A stretch of 64,000 nt of DNA from Kordia sp050633145 (GTDB taxonomy: Bacteria; Bacteroidota; Bacteroidia; Flavobacteriales; Flavobacteriaceae): positions 124,001 through 188,000 of the forward strand of contig NZ_JBOEFY010000015.1 of NCBI RefSeq assembly GCF_050633145.1, read 5' to 3'. Below the pieces are notes generated by a model. The model ran no database searches and was not told the DNA's origin. It saw only the letters and a list, made by a program, of their open reading frames with translations. Shown here one piece after another: positions 43,437 through 53,047 of the stretch (position 1 is the stretch's first letter; every line of letters begins with the position of its first letter). A program made the position numbers and the translations under genes.

Positions 43437-44549
43437 TCAAGCACATTGACTTCTATAGGATTTGGGCGAAATACCCGTTTTTTTCCGAAACGCATTGTAA
43501 AAAGAGGTTCGGTTATTAAATCCTGCTGCATAGATAATTTCATTAATGTTCAATTTGTTTTTCTTATCCTCTAAAAGCTTGATGGCTTCATCAATCCGAT
43601 AATTATTGACAAATTCAAAGAAATTTACCTGAAAATGCTCGTTAATTAATTGTGACGTATGATGTCGTGATAAGTTCAAACGTTCCGATAACACATCCAG
43701 CGTAAGCGAACTATTTAAATACAATTTATCAGACTCCATTAAGGAAATTAATCTTCTCTTCATTTCTGATGCAATAGAAGATGACAAACCGTTGTTCTGA
43801 TATTTTATAAATGGAATTTTTAATGTACCCGAAAATATATTAGGCTGCATAAAACTAAAATAAGATACAATTCCAATAAAAAAGATCATCGCATATCCTA
43901 TTAAATAATCGTTAGATGGTGTCATTAATCGTAAATTGGCCAGCATGAAATATGTAAAAAAGACCAATGCATATCCTGTAAAGCACATCCACAACGATTT
44001 TATCCAAATCCGTTGTCTTTCTGTTACTCTACTCTTTTCTTTCTTATACAAAAAGTAAATTTTTACAACATATACAAGCATCAATAACGTTACAACATCC
44101 ACCATATACTGTCTAGGAATTGGCCACCAATTCACATATTCAGCATACGTATTGGTACTGTCAATTTGTTGCTTTAATTCAATTGGCAAAAAATAAAAGC
44201 TTCCAAAGACAAAAAATACCCAAACTAAAGGAATTGCGTGTCGCATATCGCGCCAAGTAAATGGGCTTTTTTTCAACACACGTTTCAAATAGATATACAA
44301 CAAAGGTCCGTACGAAACCCAAGGTATAAAATTGGTAAACGACATATGCTCTATATAAGAACCTTCATAAGCAGACCAATATGCACAGTTAAACAGTTGA
44401 TTGTAAGAAAATAATAATAAGAAAACGCCAAATATACTATTGGCTACTCGATCGCCTTTGCGCTTTAGAAAAAATAAAATTCCGAGTACAAAGGCTTGTA
44501 TGGCGAATGCAAAAAACAGCATTATCCATATATTAATGGTAGTTTTCAT
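43437..44549 (-). CDS. 7TM-AraC type transcription regulator (paralogue)
   Basis: 370 aa. Same design as the 37007-38134 product: opening helix IWIMLFFAFAIQAFVLGILF, GDRVAN-FG-FLLLFSYN, seven membrane segments to about residue 235, then an AraC HTH domain (DVLSERLNLSRHHTSQLINE, FEFVNNYRIDEA, INEIIYAAGFNNRTSFYNAF, KKTGISPKSY). The pair arose by duplication. Signal and targets unknown; the precursor triplet at 41.0-41.8 kb lies downstream with one opposite-strand gene between. Confidence 0.9.
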   Translation of the reverse strand: MKTTINIWIMLFFAFAIQAFVLGILFFLKRKGDRVANSIFGVFLLLFSYNQLFNCAYWSAYEGSYIEHMSFTNFIPWVSYGPLLYIYLKRVLKKSPFTWRDMRHAIPLVWVFFVFGSFYFLPIELKQQIDSTNTYAEYVNWWPIPRQYMVDVVTLLMLVYVVKIYFLYKKEKSRVTERQRIWIKSLWMCFTGYALVFFTYFMLANLRLMTPSNDYLIGYAMIFFIGIVSYFSFMQPNIFSGTLKIPFIKYQNNGLSSSIASEMKRRLISLMESDKLYLNSSLTLDVLSERLNLSRHHTSQLINEHFQVNFFEFVNNYRIDEAIKLLEDKKNKLNINEIIYAAGFNNRTSFYNAFRKKTGISPKSYRSQCA

Positions 44550-44669
44550 TAGCAGTAAATTTTAAGAACGAATTTTGATTGAATGATGTGATTTCAATGT
44601 ACGAAATAGACCTCAAAACTTATCTTAAAAAACTCTTAATTCTTACGCCAAAAAAGTTAAAAAAGAAAA

Positions 44670-45065
44670 TTACACAAATTGCTCCAACGGAATAGCGTTG
44701 ATTTGACTGTGAGATGCATGCCCAACTGTAACGCCATTTTTCACTAAAATTAGTTGTGGACTTTCGTGCCATACTTGGAAACGTGCTGCAATTTCTTGTG
44801 AAATTGGACGAAAACTCAATAAGTCTAAATAATACACTTTCATTTGGTTTTCTTCCAAATCGTATTGACTTTCAAATTGTTTGATAACCATGTTACTAAT
44901 TCCACAACGTGTACTATGTTTAAAAATAGCAACTGGTTTCGTTTTCGATTCTTCTACAATTGTATCTAATTGCGACATTTCTGTCAATCGTGCCCATTGT
45001 AATTTTGAAGGCTCTGGAGCTTCAGAAGTATCAGAACTTCCAAATATTTTATTGAATATTCCCAT
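44670..45065 (-). CDS. ytxJ: bacillithiol system redox-active protein YtxJ
   Basis: 131 aa from the ATG at 45065 (MGIFNKIFGSSDTSEA); an extra 12 residues from 45101 have no family support. Thioredoxin-fold with the single-cysteine motif HSTRCGISNMVI, characteristic of YtxJ monothiol bacilliredoxin-like proteins (usual TRCPIS), and SPQLILVKNG near the C-terminus. It is thought to remove bacillithiol from oxidised proteins in the cytoplasm. Gly replaces the usual Pro in the motif. Divergent from clpB. Confidence 0.9.
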   Translation of the reverse strand: MGIFNKIFGSSDTSEAPEPSKLQWARLTEMSQLDTIVEESKTKPVAIFKHSTRCGISNMVIKQFESQYDLEENQMKVYYLDLLSFRPISQEIAARFQVWHESPQLILVKNGVTVGHASHSQINAIPLEQFV

Positions 45066-45224
45066 AAGTATGTGTAAATTTAAAGTATCAGTCGTATCCA
45101 ATTCAAAAAACTTGCGAAAATGTCAAAATGTCTTATAAACACACGCATTAACCGCCATTTTGTCTTCTATTTAGAATTGGAATAACAATTGCCAAATTAC
45201 TATAAAATCACAGAATTAAACGCT

Positions 45225-47828
45225 ATGAATTTTAATAATTATACTATAAAATCACAAGAAGCTGTACAACAAGCACAGCTCATTACACAAACATATGGAC
45301 ACCAACAGATTGAAAATGAACATCTTTTCAAAGCTATTATGGAAGTCGATGACAATGTATTGCCCTTTTTATTAAAGAAGCTCAATGTAAATGTTACACT
45401 GCTTTCGCAAATTTTGGAAAGTACTTTAAATAGTTTTTCAAAAGTAAGTGGCGGAAATATCATGTTATCACCAAGCGCAAGTAAAACGTTGACAGATGGG
45501 AATATTGTTGCCAAAGAAATGAATGACGAATTTGTTTCTACTTCACATTTAATACTGGCAGTTTTTAAATCGAATAGTAAAATATCTCAAATTTTAAAAG
45601 ATCAAGGTGTTACTGAAAAAGCATTAAAAGCTGCCATTCAAGAATTGCGAAAAGGCGAACGTGTCACTTCTGCAAATGCGGAAGAAACTTATAATTCGCT
45701 CAACAAATATGCAAACAACTTAAATGAGTTGGCAGATAGTGGAAAACTCGATCCTGTTATTGGTAGAGATGAAGAAATCCGTAGAGTATTGCAGATTCTT
45801 TCTCGTAGAACCAAAAACAATCCGATTTTAGTCGGTGAACCTGGTGTTGGTAAAACCGCTATTGCGGAAGGACTAGCACACAGAATCATTCAAGGCGATG
45901 TTCCAGAAAATTTAAAAGACAAGCAAATCTATTCGCTCGATATGGGCGCATTGATTGCTGGTGCAAAATTTAAAGGTGAATTTGAAGAACGTCTCAAAGC
46001 TGTTATTAAAGAGGTAACTTCTGCAGATGGTGATATTGTCCTATTTATTGATGAAATTCACACACTTGTAGGCGCTGGTGGCGGACAAGGCGCAATGGAT
46101 GCTGCAAACATCTTAAAACCTGCATTGGCACGTGGAGAACTAAGAGCAATTGGAGCAACGACTTTAGACGAATACCAAAAGTATTTTGAGCAAGACAAAG
46201 CTTTAGAACGTCGTTTTCAAAAGATTACAGTGAGTGAACCAGATACCGAAAGTGCGATTTCTATTTTGAGAGGAATCAAAGAAAAATACGAAACACATCA
46301 CAAAGTTCGTATCAAAGATGAAGCAATAATTTCAGCGGTAGAACTTTCGCAACGCTATATTACGAATCGATTTTTGCCAGATAAAGCCATCGATTTAATT
46401 GATGAAGCTGCTTCGAAGTTGCGTATGGAAATCAATTCAAAACCTGAAGAATTGGACGTTTTAGACAGACGTATCATGCAATTAGAAATTGAAATTGAAG
46501 CCATAAAACGTGAAAATGATGAAGCAAAACTCAAATCGCTCAATGCGGAGTTGGCAAACATTAAAGAAGAACGCAATGAAATTTTTGCCAAATGGCAATC
46601 TGAAAAAGATGTGGTAGATCAAGTGCAAGGGACAAAAGAAGCTATTGAAAACTATCGCGCTGAAGCGGAACGTGCCGAACGCGAAGGAAACTATGGAAAA
46701 GTAGCAGAATTGCGTTATGGTAAAATCAAAGAAGCACAAACAAAATTAGATGCTTTACAACAAGAACTGGAAGCCCAAGAAGAAAATGCGTTAATCAAAG
46801 AAGAAGTAACCAACGAAGATATTGCGGAAGTTGTAGCTAAATGGACAGGAATTCCCGTAACAAAGATGCTACAAAGCGAACGTGAAAAGTTATTGCTGCT
46901 CGAAGAAGAATTACACAAACGCGTGGTTGGACAAGAAGAAGCAATTGTAGCAGTTTCAGATGCTGTTCGTAGAAGTCGCGCAGGATTGCAAGATGTCAAT
47001 CGTCCAATTGGTTCGTTTCTATTTTTAGGAATGACAGGAGTTGGAAAAACAGAATTGGCAAAAGCACTTGCCTCCTATTTGTTTGATGACGAAAACGCCA
47101 TGACACGAATTGATATGAGCGAATACCAAGAATCACATTCGGTGAGTAGATTGGTTGGTGCGCCTCCAGGATATGTAGGTTATGACGAAGGCGGGCAATT
47201 AACAGAAGCCGTACGACGCAGACCGTATTCAGTAGTTTTATTAGACGAAATTGAAAAAGCGCATCCAGATACCTTCAATATTTTATTGCAAGTGTTAGAT
47301 GAAGGACGACTGACAGATAATAAAGGAAGAGTTGCCGATTTTAAAAACGCAATCATAATCATGACGTCAAATATGGGAAGTCATATTATTGAAGAAAAAT
47401 TCAAGGCAATGCAGGATGTGTATAGCGCTACAGAAGCTGCAAAAGTTGAAGTATTAGGTTTGTTGAAGAAAACCGTTCGCCCAGAATTTCTAAACCGTAT
47501 TGATGATATGGTGATGTTTACGCCATTATCGCAGAGTAATATTAAAGAAATTGTGCGTTTGCAATTGAAAAACGTAATTAAAATGCTGGAAAAACAGCAA
47601 ATCACGTTAGATGCTACCGAAGAAGCAATTCAGTATTTAGCACAACAAGGATTTGATCCGCAATTTGGGGCGCGACCTGTAAAGCGTGTTATTCAGCGAA
47701 AAGTATTAAATCAGCTTTCTAAAGAAATTTTAAGCGGAAAAGTTACCGCAGACAGCATTATTCTGTTAGATGAATTCAATGATGAACTCGTTTTTAGAAA
47801 TCAGACCGATTTAATCACAAAATCATAA
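45225..47828 (+). CDS. clpB: ATP-dependent chaperone ClpB
   Basis: 867 aa from the ATG at 45225 (MNFNNYTIKSQEAVQQAQ), the family start; the longer TTG frame from 45189 is less likely. Clp_N repeats (1-145), AAA+ 1 with GEPGVGKTA and LFIDEIHTLVGAG, the coiled-coil M domain (about 395-525), AAA+ 2 with GMTGVGKTE and VLLDEIEKAH, and the C-terminal D2-small domain. The M domain separates it from ClpA/ClpC. Rescues aggregated proteins with DnaK. Ends in a strong terminator. Confidence 0.98.
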   Translation: MNFNNYTIKSQEAVQQAQLITQTYGHQQIENEHLFKAIMEVDDNVLPFLLKKLNVNVTLLSQILESTLNSFSKVSGGNIMLSPSASKTLTDGNIVAKEMNDEFVSTSHLILAVFKSNSKISQILKDQGVTEKALKAAIQELRKGERVTSANAEETYNSLNKYANNLNELADSGKLDPVIGRDEEIRRVLQILSRRTKNNPILVGEPGVGKTAIAEGLAHRIIQGDVPENLKDKQIYSLDMGALIAGAKFKGEFEERLKAVIKEVTSADGDIVLFIDEIHTLVGAGGGQGAMDAANILKPALARGELRAIGATTLDEYQKYFEQDKALERRFQKITVSEPDTESAISILRGIKEKYETHHKVRIKDEAIISAVELSQRYITNRFLPDKAIDLIDEAASKLRMEINSKPEELDVLDRRIMQLEIEIEAIKRENDEAKLKSLNAELANIKEERNEIFAKWQSEKDVVDQVQGTKEAIENYRAEAERAEREGNYGKVAELRYGKIKEAQTKLDALQQELEAQEENALIKEEVTNEDIAEVVAKWTGIPVTKMLQSEREKLLLLEEELHKRVVGQEEAIVAVSDAVRRSRAGLQDVNRPIGSFLFLGMTGVGKTELAKALASYLFDDENAMTRIDMSEYQESHSVSRLVGAPPGYVGYDEGGQLTEAVRRRPYSVVLLDEIEKAHPDTFNILLQVLDEGRLTDNKGRVADFKNAIIIMTSNMGSHIIEEKFKAMQDVYSATEAAKVEVLGLLKKTVRPEFLNRIDDMVMFTPLSQSNIKEIVRLQLKNVIKMLEKQQITLDATEEAIQYLAQQGFDPQFGARPVKRVIQRKVLNQLSKEILSGKVTADSIILLDEFNDELVFRNQTDLITKS

Positions 47829-47839
47829 ATACATAATTG

Positions 47840-47872
47840 AGAGCAGCTAAGAAAAGCTGCTCTTGTTATTTC
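47840..47872 (+). terminator. terminator of clpB
   Basis: AGAGCAGC / GCTGCTCT hairpin followed by a T-rich tract. A similar AAGAGCAGC hairpin is at 50793-50823. Confidence 0.8.
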
Positions 47873-47903
47873 TTTTAAACACTTCAAAAAACTAAAGAAT
47901 ACG

Positions 47904-48275
47904 TTGAATACATATATAAAATATCTGATTTCCTTCCTTTTAGTCTTTGGACTGACGGTGAATGAATGTTCTATATATTCTCAGCCAAATTCTGCAGATT
48001 ATCAACAGGTATCACATTTTAATGTCGAACAAAATTGTAATTCTAAGCATTCAGAATTACATGTTTATAAAACAGCTGTTTTTTCGGTAAAAGCGTTGCC
48101 TTTCGTATTTATTACGCATCGCAATCTACATGATGCCTATAGTGCAAAAGTTCAAACTATTTTAAAATTACGCGTTCTACTACACAAAAGAATACATTCA
48201 ATAAAACAACAGCACATTTTTTCACATACAACAACTACATCAAGTAATCATTATTCAAGTTTACACATAGCCTAG
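47904..48275 (+). CDS. small exported protein, unknown
   Basis: 123 aa if the TTG at 47904 is used; no in-frame ATG precedes the hydrophobic segment TYIKYLISFLLVFGLTVNEC. After it the sequence is His/Ser/Lys-rich (HKRIHSIKQQHIFSHTTTTS). No family known. It lies 30 bp past the clpB terminator. The unusual start lowers confidence, though the signal-like N-terminus is convincing. Confidence 0.45.
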   Translation: MNTYIKYLISFLLVFGLTVNECSIYSQPNSADYQQVSHFNVEQNCNSKHSELHVYKTAVFSVKALPFVFITHRNLHDAYSAKVQTILKLRVLLHKRIHSIKQQHIFSHTTTTSSNHYSSLHIA

Positions 48276-48357
48276 AACTGGTTAACGCTTCTATGGCAAC
48301 TATGCTCCTCAGGGCATAAAATGATAAAAAAAAGTCTAACCATTTATCATTATTAAA

Positions 48358-48537
48358 ATGTATAAACAAAAGAATAAAGCTACTGTAGAGAAGTCCAACT
48401 TCCTATATTGGCTAAAAAGAAAAGTGATTTTAATTAGTGTAGCATTTATGCTTGGAATGTCTAATGCGATATATGAAGACGATAAGATGCTTGACGCAAA
48501 TCAAAATTATACGGAACAAGAACAAAAGAAAGAGTAA
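48358..48537 (+). CDS. 59-aa single-pass membrane peptide
   Basis: Begins MYKQKNKATVEKSNFLYWLK, then a positively charged RK followed by one hydrophobic helix (VILISVAFMLGMSNAIY) and an acidic, Gln-rich tail (TEQEQKKE). Shorter than the usual reporting limit but well formed; N-in topology expected. It follows the 47904 gene by 82 bp. Function unknown. Confidence 0.5.
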   Translation: MYKQKNKATVEKSNFLYWLKRKVILISVAFMLGMSNAIYEDDKMLDANQNYTEQEQKKE

Positions 48538-48543
48538 TATGGT

Positions 48544-48590
48544 GAGATTCTGAGTTTATTTAGCACGCTGATTTAAAAATTCAGAATCTC
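48544..48590. terminator. inverted repeat between convergent genes
   Basis: GAGATTCTGA (48544-48553) and TCAGAATCTC (48581-48590) are perfect inverted copies, with outer GGTGAG/CTCACC also pairing. No strong T-run, so termination efficiency is uncertain. Confidence 0.5.
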
Positions 48591-48603
48591 ATTTCTCACC
48601 TTA

Positions 48604-50652
48604 TCAATGTGGTAAATATTCACATCCAGCTTTTCCATTTCCATCATTACAATCATTTGGCGGACCGTATCCATCATCGCAACCAACGGCATACCACCAA
48701 TTGTGTTTTGGATTTCTTAGCAACCAAAAAGAAATACGCTCATTTCCTTGAGGGCTTTGTCTAAACACTCTTAAAAAAGAAGCTGTATTTGTAGAAACTG
48801 CTATATGTGCTTTTTCTCCAGGAGCAACTACAATTCCATTACTTATTTGACCTGTTTTCAAATTCATTATTGTACCTCCATGGTTTATAAAAGTTAAGGA
48901 GCTATTCTTCCAATCACAAGAACCATTGGTTGTATTATAAACTGTTCCTGAAACCCAGCCTTCTGGAGCTTTTTTAGGCGCTGTTGGTTTAAAATTTGAT
49001 GAATTATTGGTCGTTTCTACCGTAGTATTTGGTTTATTTTCTTCTTCTACAAATTTACCATCATCGTATACATAATGTAACTTATTCAGTTGATTCGCTT
49101 GAATTTTGATGCTTTTCTTTACTTCTTTTTCATGATTGTATTTATAGCTCAATTCAAGATCAAATGTTTCTATTAATAAATCTCGCTGTACCGTTTTAGA
49201 ACTCGCAGTCATAGCATAGGCAACTACTTTACTTTCTTTATTCTTAAACTTATACATAAAATCAACAGGCTTTCCTTCTTTGTCAACAACCTTTAAATCG
49301 ATTCTTCCGTAAGGATTCAAAGTAACAATACTGTCTTTCGTAGCATTTATAGAAAGGTTTGTAATTGTTGTGCCTTGACTTTTTATTCCATCTAAAGTAT
49401 GACCATCATAAATTTTTATCGAGTAGAAATCTGGATATAATTTTAAAATAGACGCTTTGCTACTTGTGGAACCTGTATATAATTTCTTTTGATCTGATTC
49501 ACGAACAATTTCTATATAGGTTGAACGTTTTTTTCCCAATCCATCATTCACCACAAATTGAATATTTCTTGCTTCTTTTTTACACTCTTCAATTCCTTTC
49601 CAAGCATCTTTTATACTAGTATTTGTATTTAATAAAATAGCTTTGTAATATAGTAATGCGTTCCCAAACTTGCGTTTTCCAATCTCTATAGACTTTCTTT
49701 TTTCCTTCTTTTGAACACCTTTACACCGCAAGTTTAAATCAAATAAACCATCATACCGAAGATTGATTTCTTTTCGAATTTGATCCAAAACATCTAATCG
49801 TTTTCTTTTAAGAATATATTTATCGTAATGCCCAGATTGTGTGTCTTGGTTTGGTTTTAATACTTTGTCTAACTCTTTTATGGCATCTCTCATTCCTTTT
49901 CGTTCATAGTCGGAATAAATATTTAATATCTGAGCTACTGCAGCTGTAATAGCAAAACCTCTTGAAATACGTGCTTTTTTAAGATCTGAAGGATTTAAAC
50001 TTGCATCAACCTTATTGTATATTTCCACAGCTTGCACTAATAAGTCTAATCCAGTTTTTAATCCTGTGTAGATGTTAGCCCAATCATTAGACGTAGCTGA
50101 AGAAATCACATTGGCTCCACTATCATTTGTTATATGTTTGTACAAAGCATTTATTTGAGCTAGCAAAGCATCTACATCATTGATGACTTGTAAAAACTTT
50201 TGAATTCCCTTTTTAGAAATATGATTGCCTGCCTTGAAAACACTTGCGCCAGAAGCCAAATCTAACAAAAATGAAGATGCTCCTGCCCAGGCATCTTTGA
50301 ATCGTAAATTTGTAGTCAATGCCCATTTTAAGTTTTCATTCTTATAGGTTTGATCTAAATATAAAAACCATTGCTCTTTTGATATATTTTTACTCGCATC
50401 AAGCGCTAGATAATATTGTCGTACATCTTCTCTTAAATTGAATAAAGCATTATAATACACATTTATTCTTTCGCAATCAGCTTCTGAGCAACCTTCATTT
50501 ACAAAAGGCGCCGTTTTCAAATTGGTCAATAACGAGTTTAAATCAGCAACTGAAATATAGAATTTTTCATCTAAAGACGTTTTTGTTGGCTGTGCGATTA
50601 CATAATTAATTGTAAGTATAAAAACTGCAAAGAATAAAACTTGTTTCTTCAT
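48604..50652 (-). CDS. large secreted protein of unknown function
   Basis: 682 aa from the ATG at 50652 (MKKQVLFFAVFILTINYVIA, signal peptide). Residues 20-330 are helical and charged (ELDKVLKPNQDTQSG); about 370-540 contain beta-sandwich-like strands (SSKASILKLYPDFYSIKIYD, GRIDLKVVDKEGKPVDFMYK). The C-terminus (about 565-682) has GTVYNTTNGSCDWKNSSLTF and a Cys/Asn/Asp/Gly-rich end (GCDDGYGPPNDCNDGNGKAG). No T9SS sorting domain or enzyme motif seen. Possibly an envelope-associated or toxin-like surface protein; unsupported beyond composition. Confidence 0.7.
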   Translation of the reverse strand: MKKQVLFFAVFILTINYVIAQPTKTSLDEKFYISVADLNSLLTNLKTAPFVNEGCSEADCERINVYYNALFNLREDVRQYYLALDASKNISKEQWFLYLDQTYKNENLKWALTTNLRFKDAWAGASSFLLDLASGASVFKAGNHISKKGIQKFLQVINDVDALLAQINALYKHITNDSGANVISSATSNDWANIYTGLKTGLDLLVQAVEIYNKVDASLNPSDLKKARISRGFAITAAVAQILNIYSDYERKGMRDAIKELDKVLKPNQDTQSGHYDKYILKRKRLDVLDQIRKEINLRYDGLFDLNLRCKGVQKKEKRKSIEIGKRKFGNALLYYKAILLNTNTSIKDAWKGIEECKKEARNIQFVVNDGLGKKRSTYIEIVRESDQKKLYTGSTSSKASILKLYPDFYSIKIYDGHTLDGIKSQGTTITNLSINATKDSIVTLNPYGRIDLKVVDKEGKPVDFMYKFKNKESKVVAYAMTASSKTVQRDLLIETFDLELSYKYNHEKEVKKSIKIQANQLNKLHYVYDDGKFVEEENKPNTTVETTNNSSNFKPTAPKKAPEGWVSGTVYNTTNGSCDWKNSSLTFINHGGTIMNLKTGQISNGIVVAPGEKAHIAVSTNTASFLRVFRQSPQGNERISFWLLRNPKHNWWYAVGCDDGYGPPNDCNDGNGKAGCEYLPH

Positions 50653-50792
50653 AATATTGAACACTAGTTATACTTGAAGATACATATTTAATTAACCAAT
50701 CAACTGACAATCAACACAAAAACATCTAAAAACGGTTTTATTGTAGAAAAAATAGTAAAAACAATAGAGGAAATAATATCGTTTTATAAATG

Positions 50793-50823
50793 AAAAAAGA
50801 GCAGCCTTTAAAAAGCTGCTCTT
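50793..50823 (-). terminator. orphan minus-strand terminator
   Basis: AAGAGCAGC / GCTGCTCTT hairpin; minus-strand T-run follows. No intact gene ends into it; a possible decayed precursor lies directly upstream. Confidence 0.75.
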
Positions 50824-50831
50824 AATGTTTA

Positions 50832-50930
50832 CTAACAAAAGACAGGAAAAGTTTCCATATCTCCTGAACTACAAGATTCATAAGTAAAACGCTATCTGAG
50901 AGGCTTTATTTTATTGAGAAAAGTTAAAGT
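50832..50930 (-). pseudogene. possible decayed precursor-peptide gene
   Basis: Reading the minus strand, a frame ends RFTYESCSSGDMETFPVFC, which looks like a Cys/Ser/Thr-rich core ending in Cys. In the same frame, beyond an in-frame stop, lies IRKTLTFLNKIKPLR, which recalls a K-x-L-x-F-x-K leader. No start or GG survives. An orphan terminator follows by 8 bp. The rest of 50653-51186 holds no gene that I can see. Confidence 0.3.
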
Positions 50931-51186
50931 TTTGCGAATTGTGTCTTTAATCTAATGCTAGAATATTTAGTTAACTAAAAACGATAATAGAATTTATTCT
51001 TACTTTTAATATAAAATAAAAACATGCGTGAATTCATGACAAGAATAGATTTCCTCCTGCACAGAAATGACAAACTGAAAATCTAGACTTCAATACGAAA
51101 TACTAACTTCTCAATACTTATTATTTTGATTCTAGCTAAGATTCCTATAGTTTTAGCGATATAATCATTCAAAAGAACAATTTAAA

Positions 51187-51723
51187 ATGAAAAATAATTT
51201 TCCGATTTTGGAATCTGAAAGAGTCATTTTGAGGCAATTTGTAGCTTCAGATTTAGAAAATGTTTTCAAAGGACTTTCGCATCCTGATATTATAAAATAT
51301 TACGGAATTAGTTTCGATAGCCTGGAAGCAACCAAAGAACAAATGGAATGGTTTGCCGATTTAGAAAAAAATGGAACTGGAATTTGGTGGGCAGTTTGTT
51401 CTAAAACTGATGGTACATTTATAGGTGCTGGCGGTTTAAACAATTTAAGCAAAGAAAATAGAAAAGCAGAAATTGGATTTTGGCTATTGCCAGAAAGTTG
51501 GGGAAAAGGTTTTATGACAGAAACGATGCCATTGATATTCAATTATGCTTTTGATACGATCGGATTGCATAGAATTGAAGGTTTTGTTGAGACTAAAAAT
51601 ATAAACTGCAAAAAAGCACTTGCAAAACTAAAATTTAACTTAGAAGGAACTATGAAAGACTGTGAAGTGAAAAATGGCGCGTTTATTAGTGTAGACATTT
51701 ATTCAAAATTTGCAGAGAAATAG
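51187..51723 (+). CDS. GNAT family N-acetyltransferase (RimJ/RimL type)
   Basis: 178 aa. LESERVILRQFVASDLENVF opens the acetyltransf_3 fold; AEIGFWLLPESWGKGFMTE carries the acetyl-CoA binding loop and HRIEGFVETKNINCKKALAK the C-terminal signature. Family members acetylate ribosomal protein N-termini or antibiotics. Substrate not known. Cytoplasmic, monocistronic. Confidence 0.93.
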   Translation: MKNNFPILESERVILRQFVASDLENVFKGLSHPDIIKYYGISFDSLEATKEQMEWFADLEKNGTGIWWAVCSKTDGTFIGAGGLNNLSKENRKAEIGFWLLPESWGKGFMTETMPLIFNYAFDTIGLHRIEGFVETKNINCKKALAKLKFNLEGTMKDCEVKNGAFISVDIYSKFAEK

Positions 51724-51787
51724 TTTCTTACATTTGATTGAAGCTATCATTATTTATACTTGAAACTACATGTTATCTAAAACCATC

Positions 51788-52363
51788 ATGAAAACGATTC
51801 TTTTTTCACTCTCTTTTATCGTATGTGTGAGCTGTGCTGTTTCTCAAGAAAAGAAATCACTCTTAAAAGAAGAAGTATTATTAAAAGAATCAACTGAATA
51901 TGTAAAAAAAATAGACAGTTTAATCAGTCTCTCTAACGACATGGAGTATAGTACAAAGTATGTAACGCAGCGTATATCAGAAGGTACTATAACACTCTCT
52001 GATAGTTTAAAAACAGCACTAGGGTCAGGTTCTTTTAATGAGGATACATATACAAATCAAGAAACTGATGAAATCGTAAAAATCAGATACAGTACCAATC
52101 TCAATTATAATAAGTATTCAATTAGTAAAGATGGTCTCGCTTATGAGCGTGAAGAAATTACTATCTATTACAAAAAGGAAAAAGCTTATGTCATCTTTTA
52201 TAGCAATCGCAAACGCGATGAAAAAGATGCAACATCCAATATAAAACATCGTTTTCAAGTTACTAAAGAAGGAAACATCAAGGACTATTCTCCTGACGAG
52301 GATAAGAATAAAACAGCAAAATTTGTTTTAAGGTTCAGTAAAAGACTTATTGAAGACAAATAA
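51788..52363 (+). CDS. lipoprotein of unknown function
   Basis: 191 aa from the ATG at 51788 (MKTILFSLSFIVCVSCAVSQ, lipobox cysteine at 16). Mature part is charged and helical at first (KEEVLLKESTEYVKKIDSLI) then beta-like (REEITIYYKKEKAYVIFYSN). A 6-codon longer start exists but does not improve the signal. Only 20 bp before the next gene, so likely an operon of two unknown exported proteins. Confidence 0.7.
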   Translation: MKTILFSLSFIVCVSCAVSQEKKSLLKEEVLLKESTEYVKKIDSLISLSNDMEYSTKYVTQRISEGTITLSDSLKTALGSGSFNEDTYTNQETDEIVKIRYSTNLNYNKYSISKDGLAYEREEITIYYKKEKAYVIFYSNRKRDEKDATSNIKHRFQVTKEGNIKDYSPDEDKNKTAKFVLRFSKRLIEDK

Positions 52364-52383
52364 TAATATCTAAAAAAAATACT

Positions 52384-52887
52384 ATGCTAAAAAGAATAAT
52401 CATATGTACATTTTTAATTTTCAGCATTTTTATGAATGCTCAAAACGAAAAACCAGATAGAGCACCTTTTACATTAACTGTGGCGGTAGATACTGTAAAT
52501 TACTACCAACAAGAAGTTCCTAAATCACCCTATTTTGTAAAAGAGAAAGTTCTTCAAATTTATCCTTCTGAAAAACTTTTTATTGAAGCAGAAGTAAAAG
52601 CAGATTCCATTTATTCCATGAAGGTAGTTAAAGAAAATTTGAACCCTGAAAAAACAATAACACTTGAATTTATTCAAAATGTTGAAGGAAAAAGTCATGC
52701 TGGAATGATGCTAACTGTAAAAAATCCTTTTGAAAAAAGATTAACTTATGAAGCTTTAATGTACATAAACGGTGGATCTAAATGGATTTCAACAAGCATT
52801 ATTCCTATACGACCTAAGTTAATGAATTTTGAAATGTGGAATGATATTATATTGTCATTGGTACTTGTTGAATGGAAACTTGAATAA
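52384..52887 (+). CDS. secreted protein of unknown function
   Basis: 167 aa with signal peptide (MLKRIIICTFLIFSIFMNAQ). The mature part is a single beta-rich domain (APFTLTVAVDTVNYYQQEVP, KTITLEFIQNVEGKSHAGMM, TYEALMYINGGSKWISTSII). No family known. Second gene of a two-gene unit. Confidence 0.7.
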   Translation: MLKRIIICTFLIFSIFMNAQNEKPDRAPFTLTVAVDTVNYYQQEVPKSPYFVKEKVLQIYPSEKLFIEAEVKADSIYSMKVVKENLNPEKTITLEFIQNVEGKSHAGMMLTVKNPFEKRLTYEALMYINGGSKWISTSIIPIRPKLMNFEMWNDIILSLVLVEWKLE

Positions 52888-52904
52888 TACTGTCACATAC
52901 TACC

Positions 52905-53044
52905 TAGCATTTCTCGATAGCTCAGCTGAGTTTATCGAAGTACACCAAATCACAGATTTGTCACTCGAAATAACGTTAGAAATTCTAAAATCTCAATACT
53001 CACTTCTCAATACTCAATACTCAATACTAACTACCAACTACCTA
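52905..53044. repeat. GCTCAGCTGAG palindrome followed by TCAATACT simple repeat
   Basis: TCGATAGCTCAGCTGAGTTTATCGA (too long to quote fully: outer TCGATA/TATCGA, centre GCTCAGCTGAG) is a near-palindrome of the TTCGAC-GCTCAG family. From about 52990, TCAATACT is repeated several times, imperfectly, then decays to CTACCAACTACCTACTACT. The stretch sits between convergent genes. Confidence 0.55.
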
Positions 53045-53047
53045 CTA

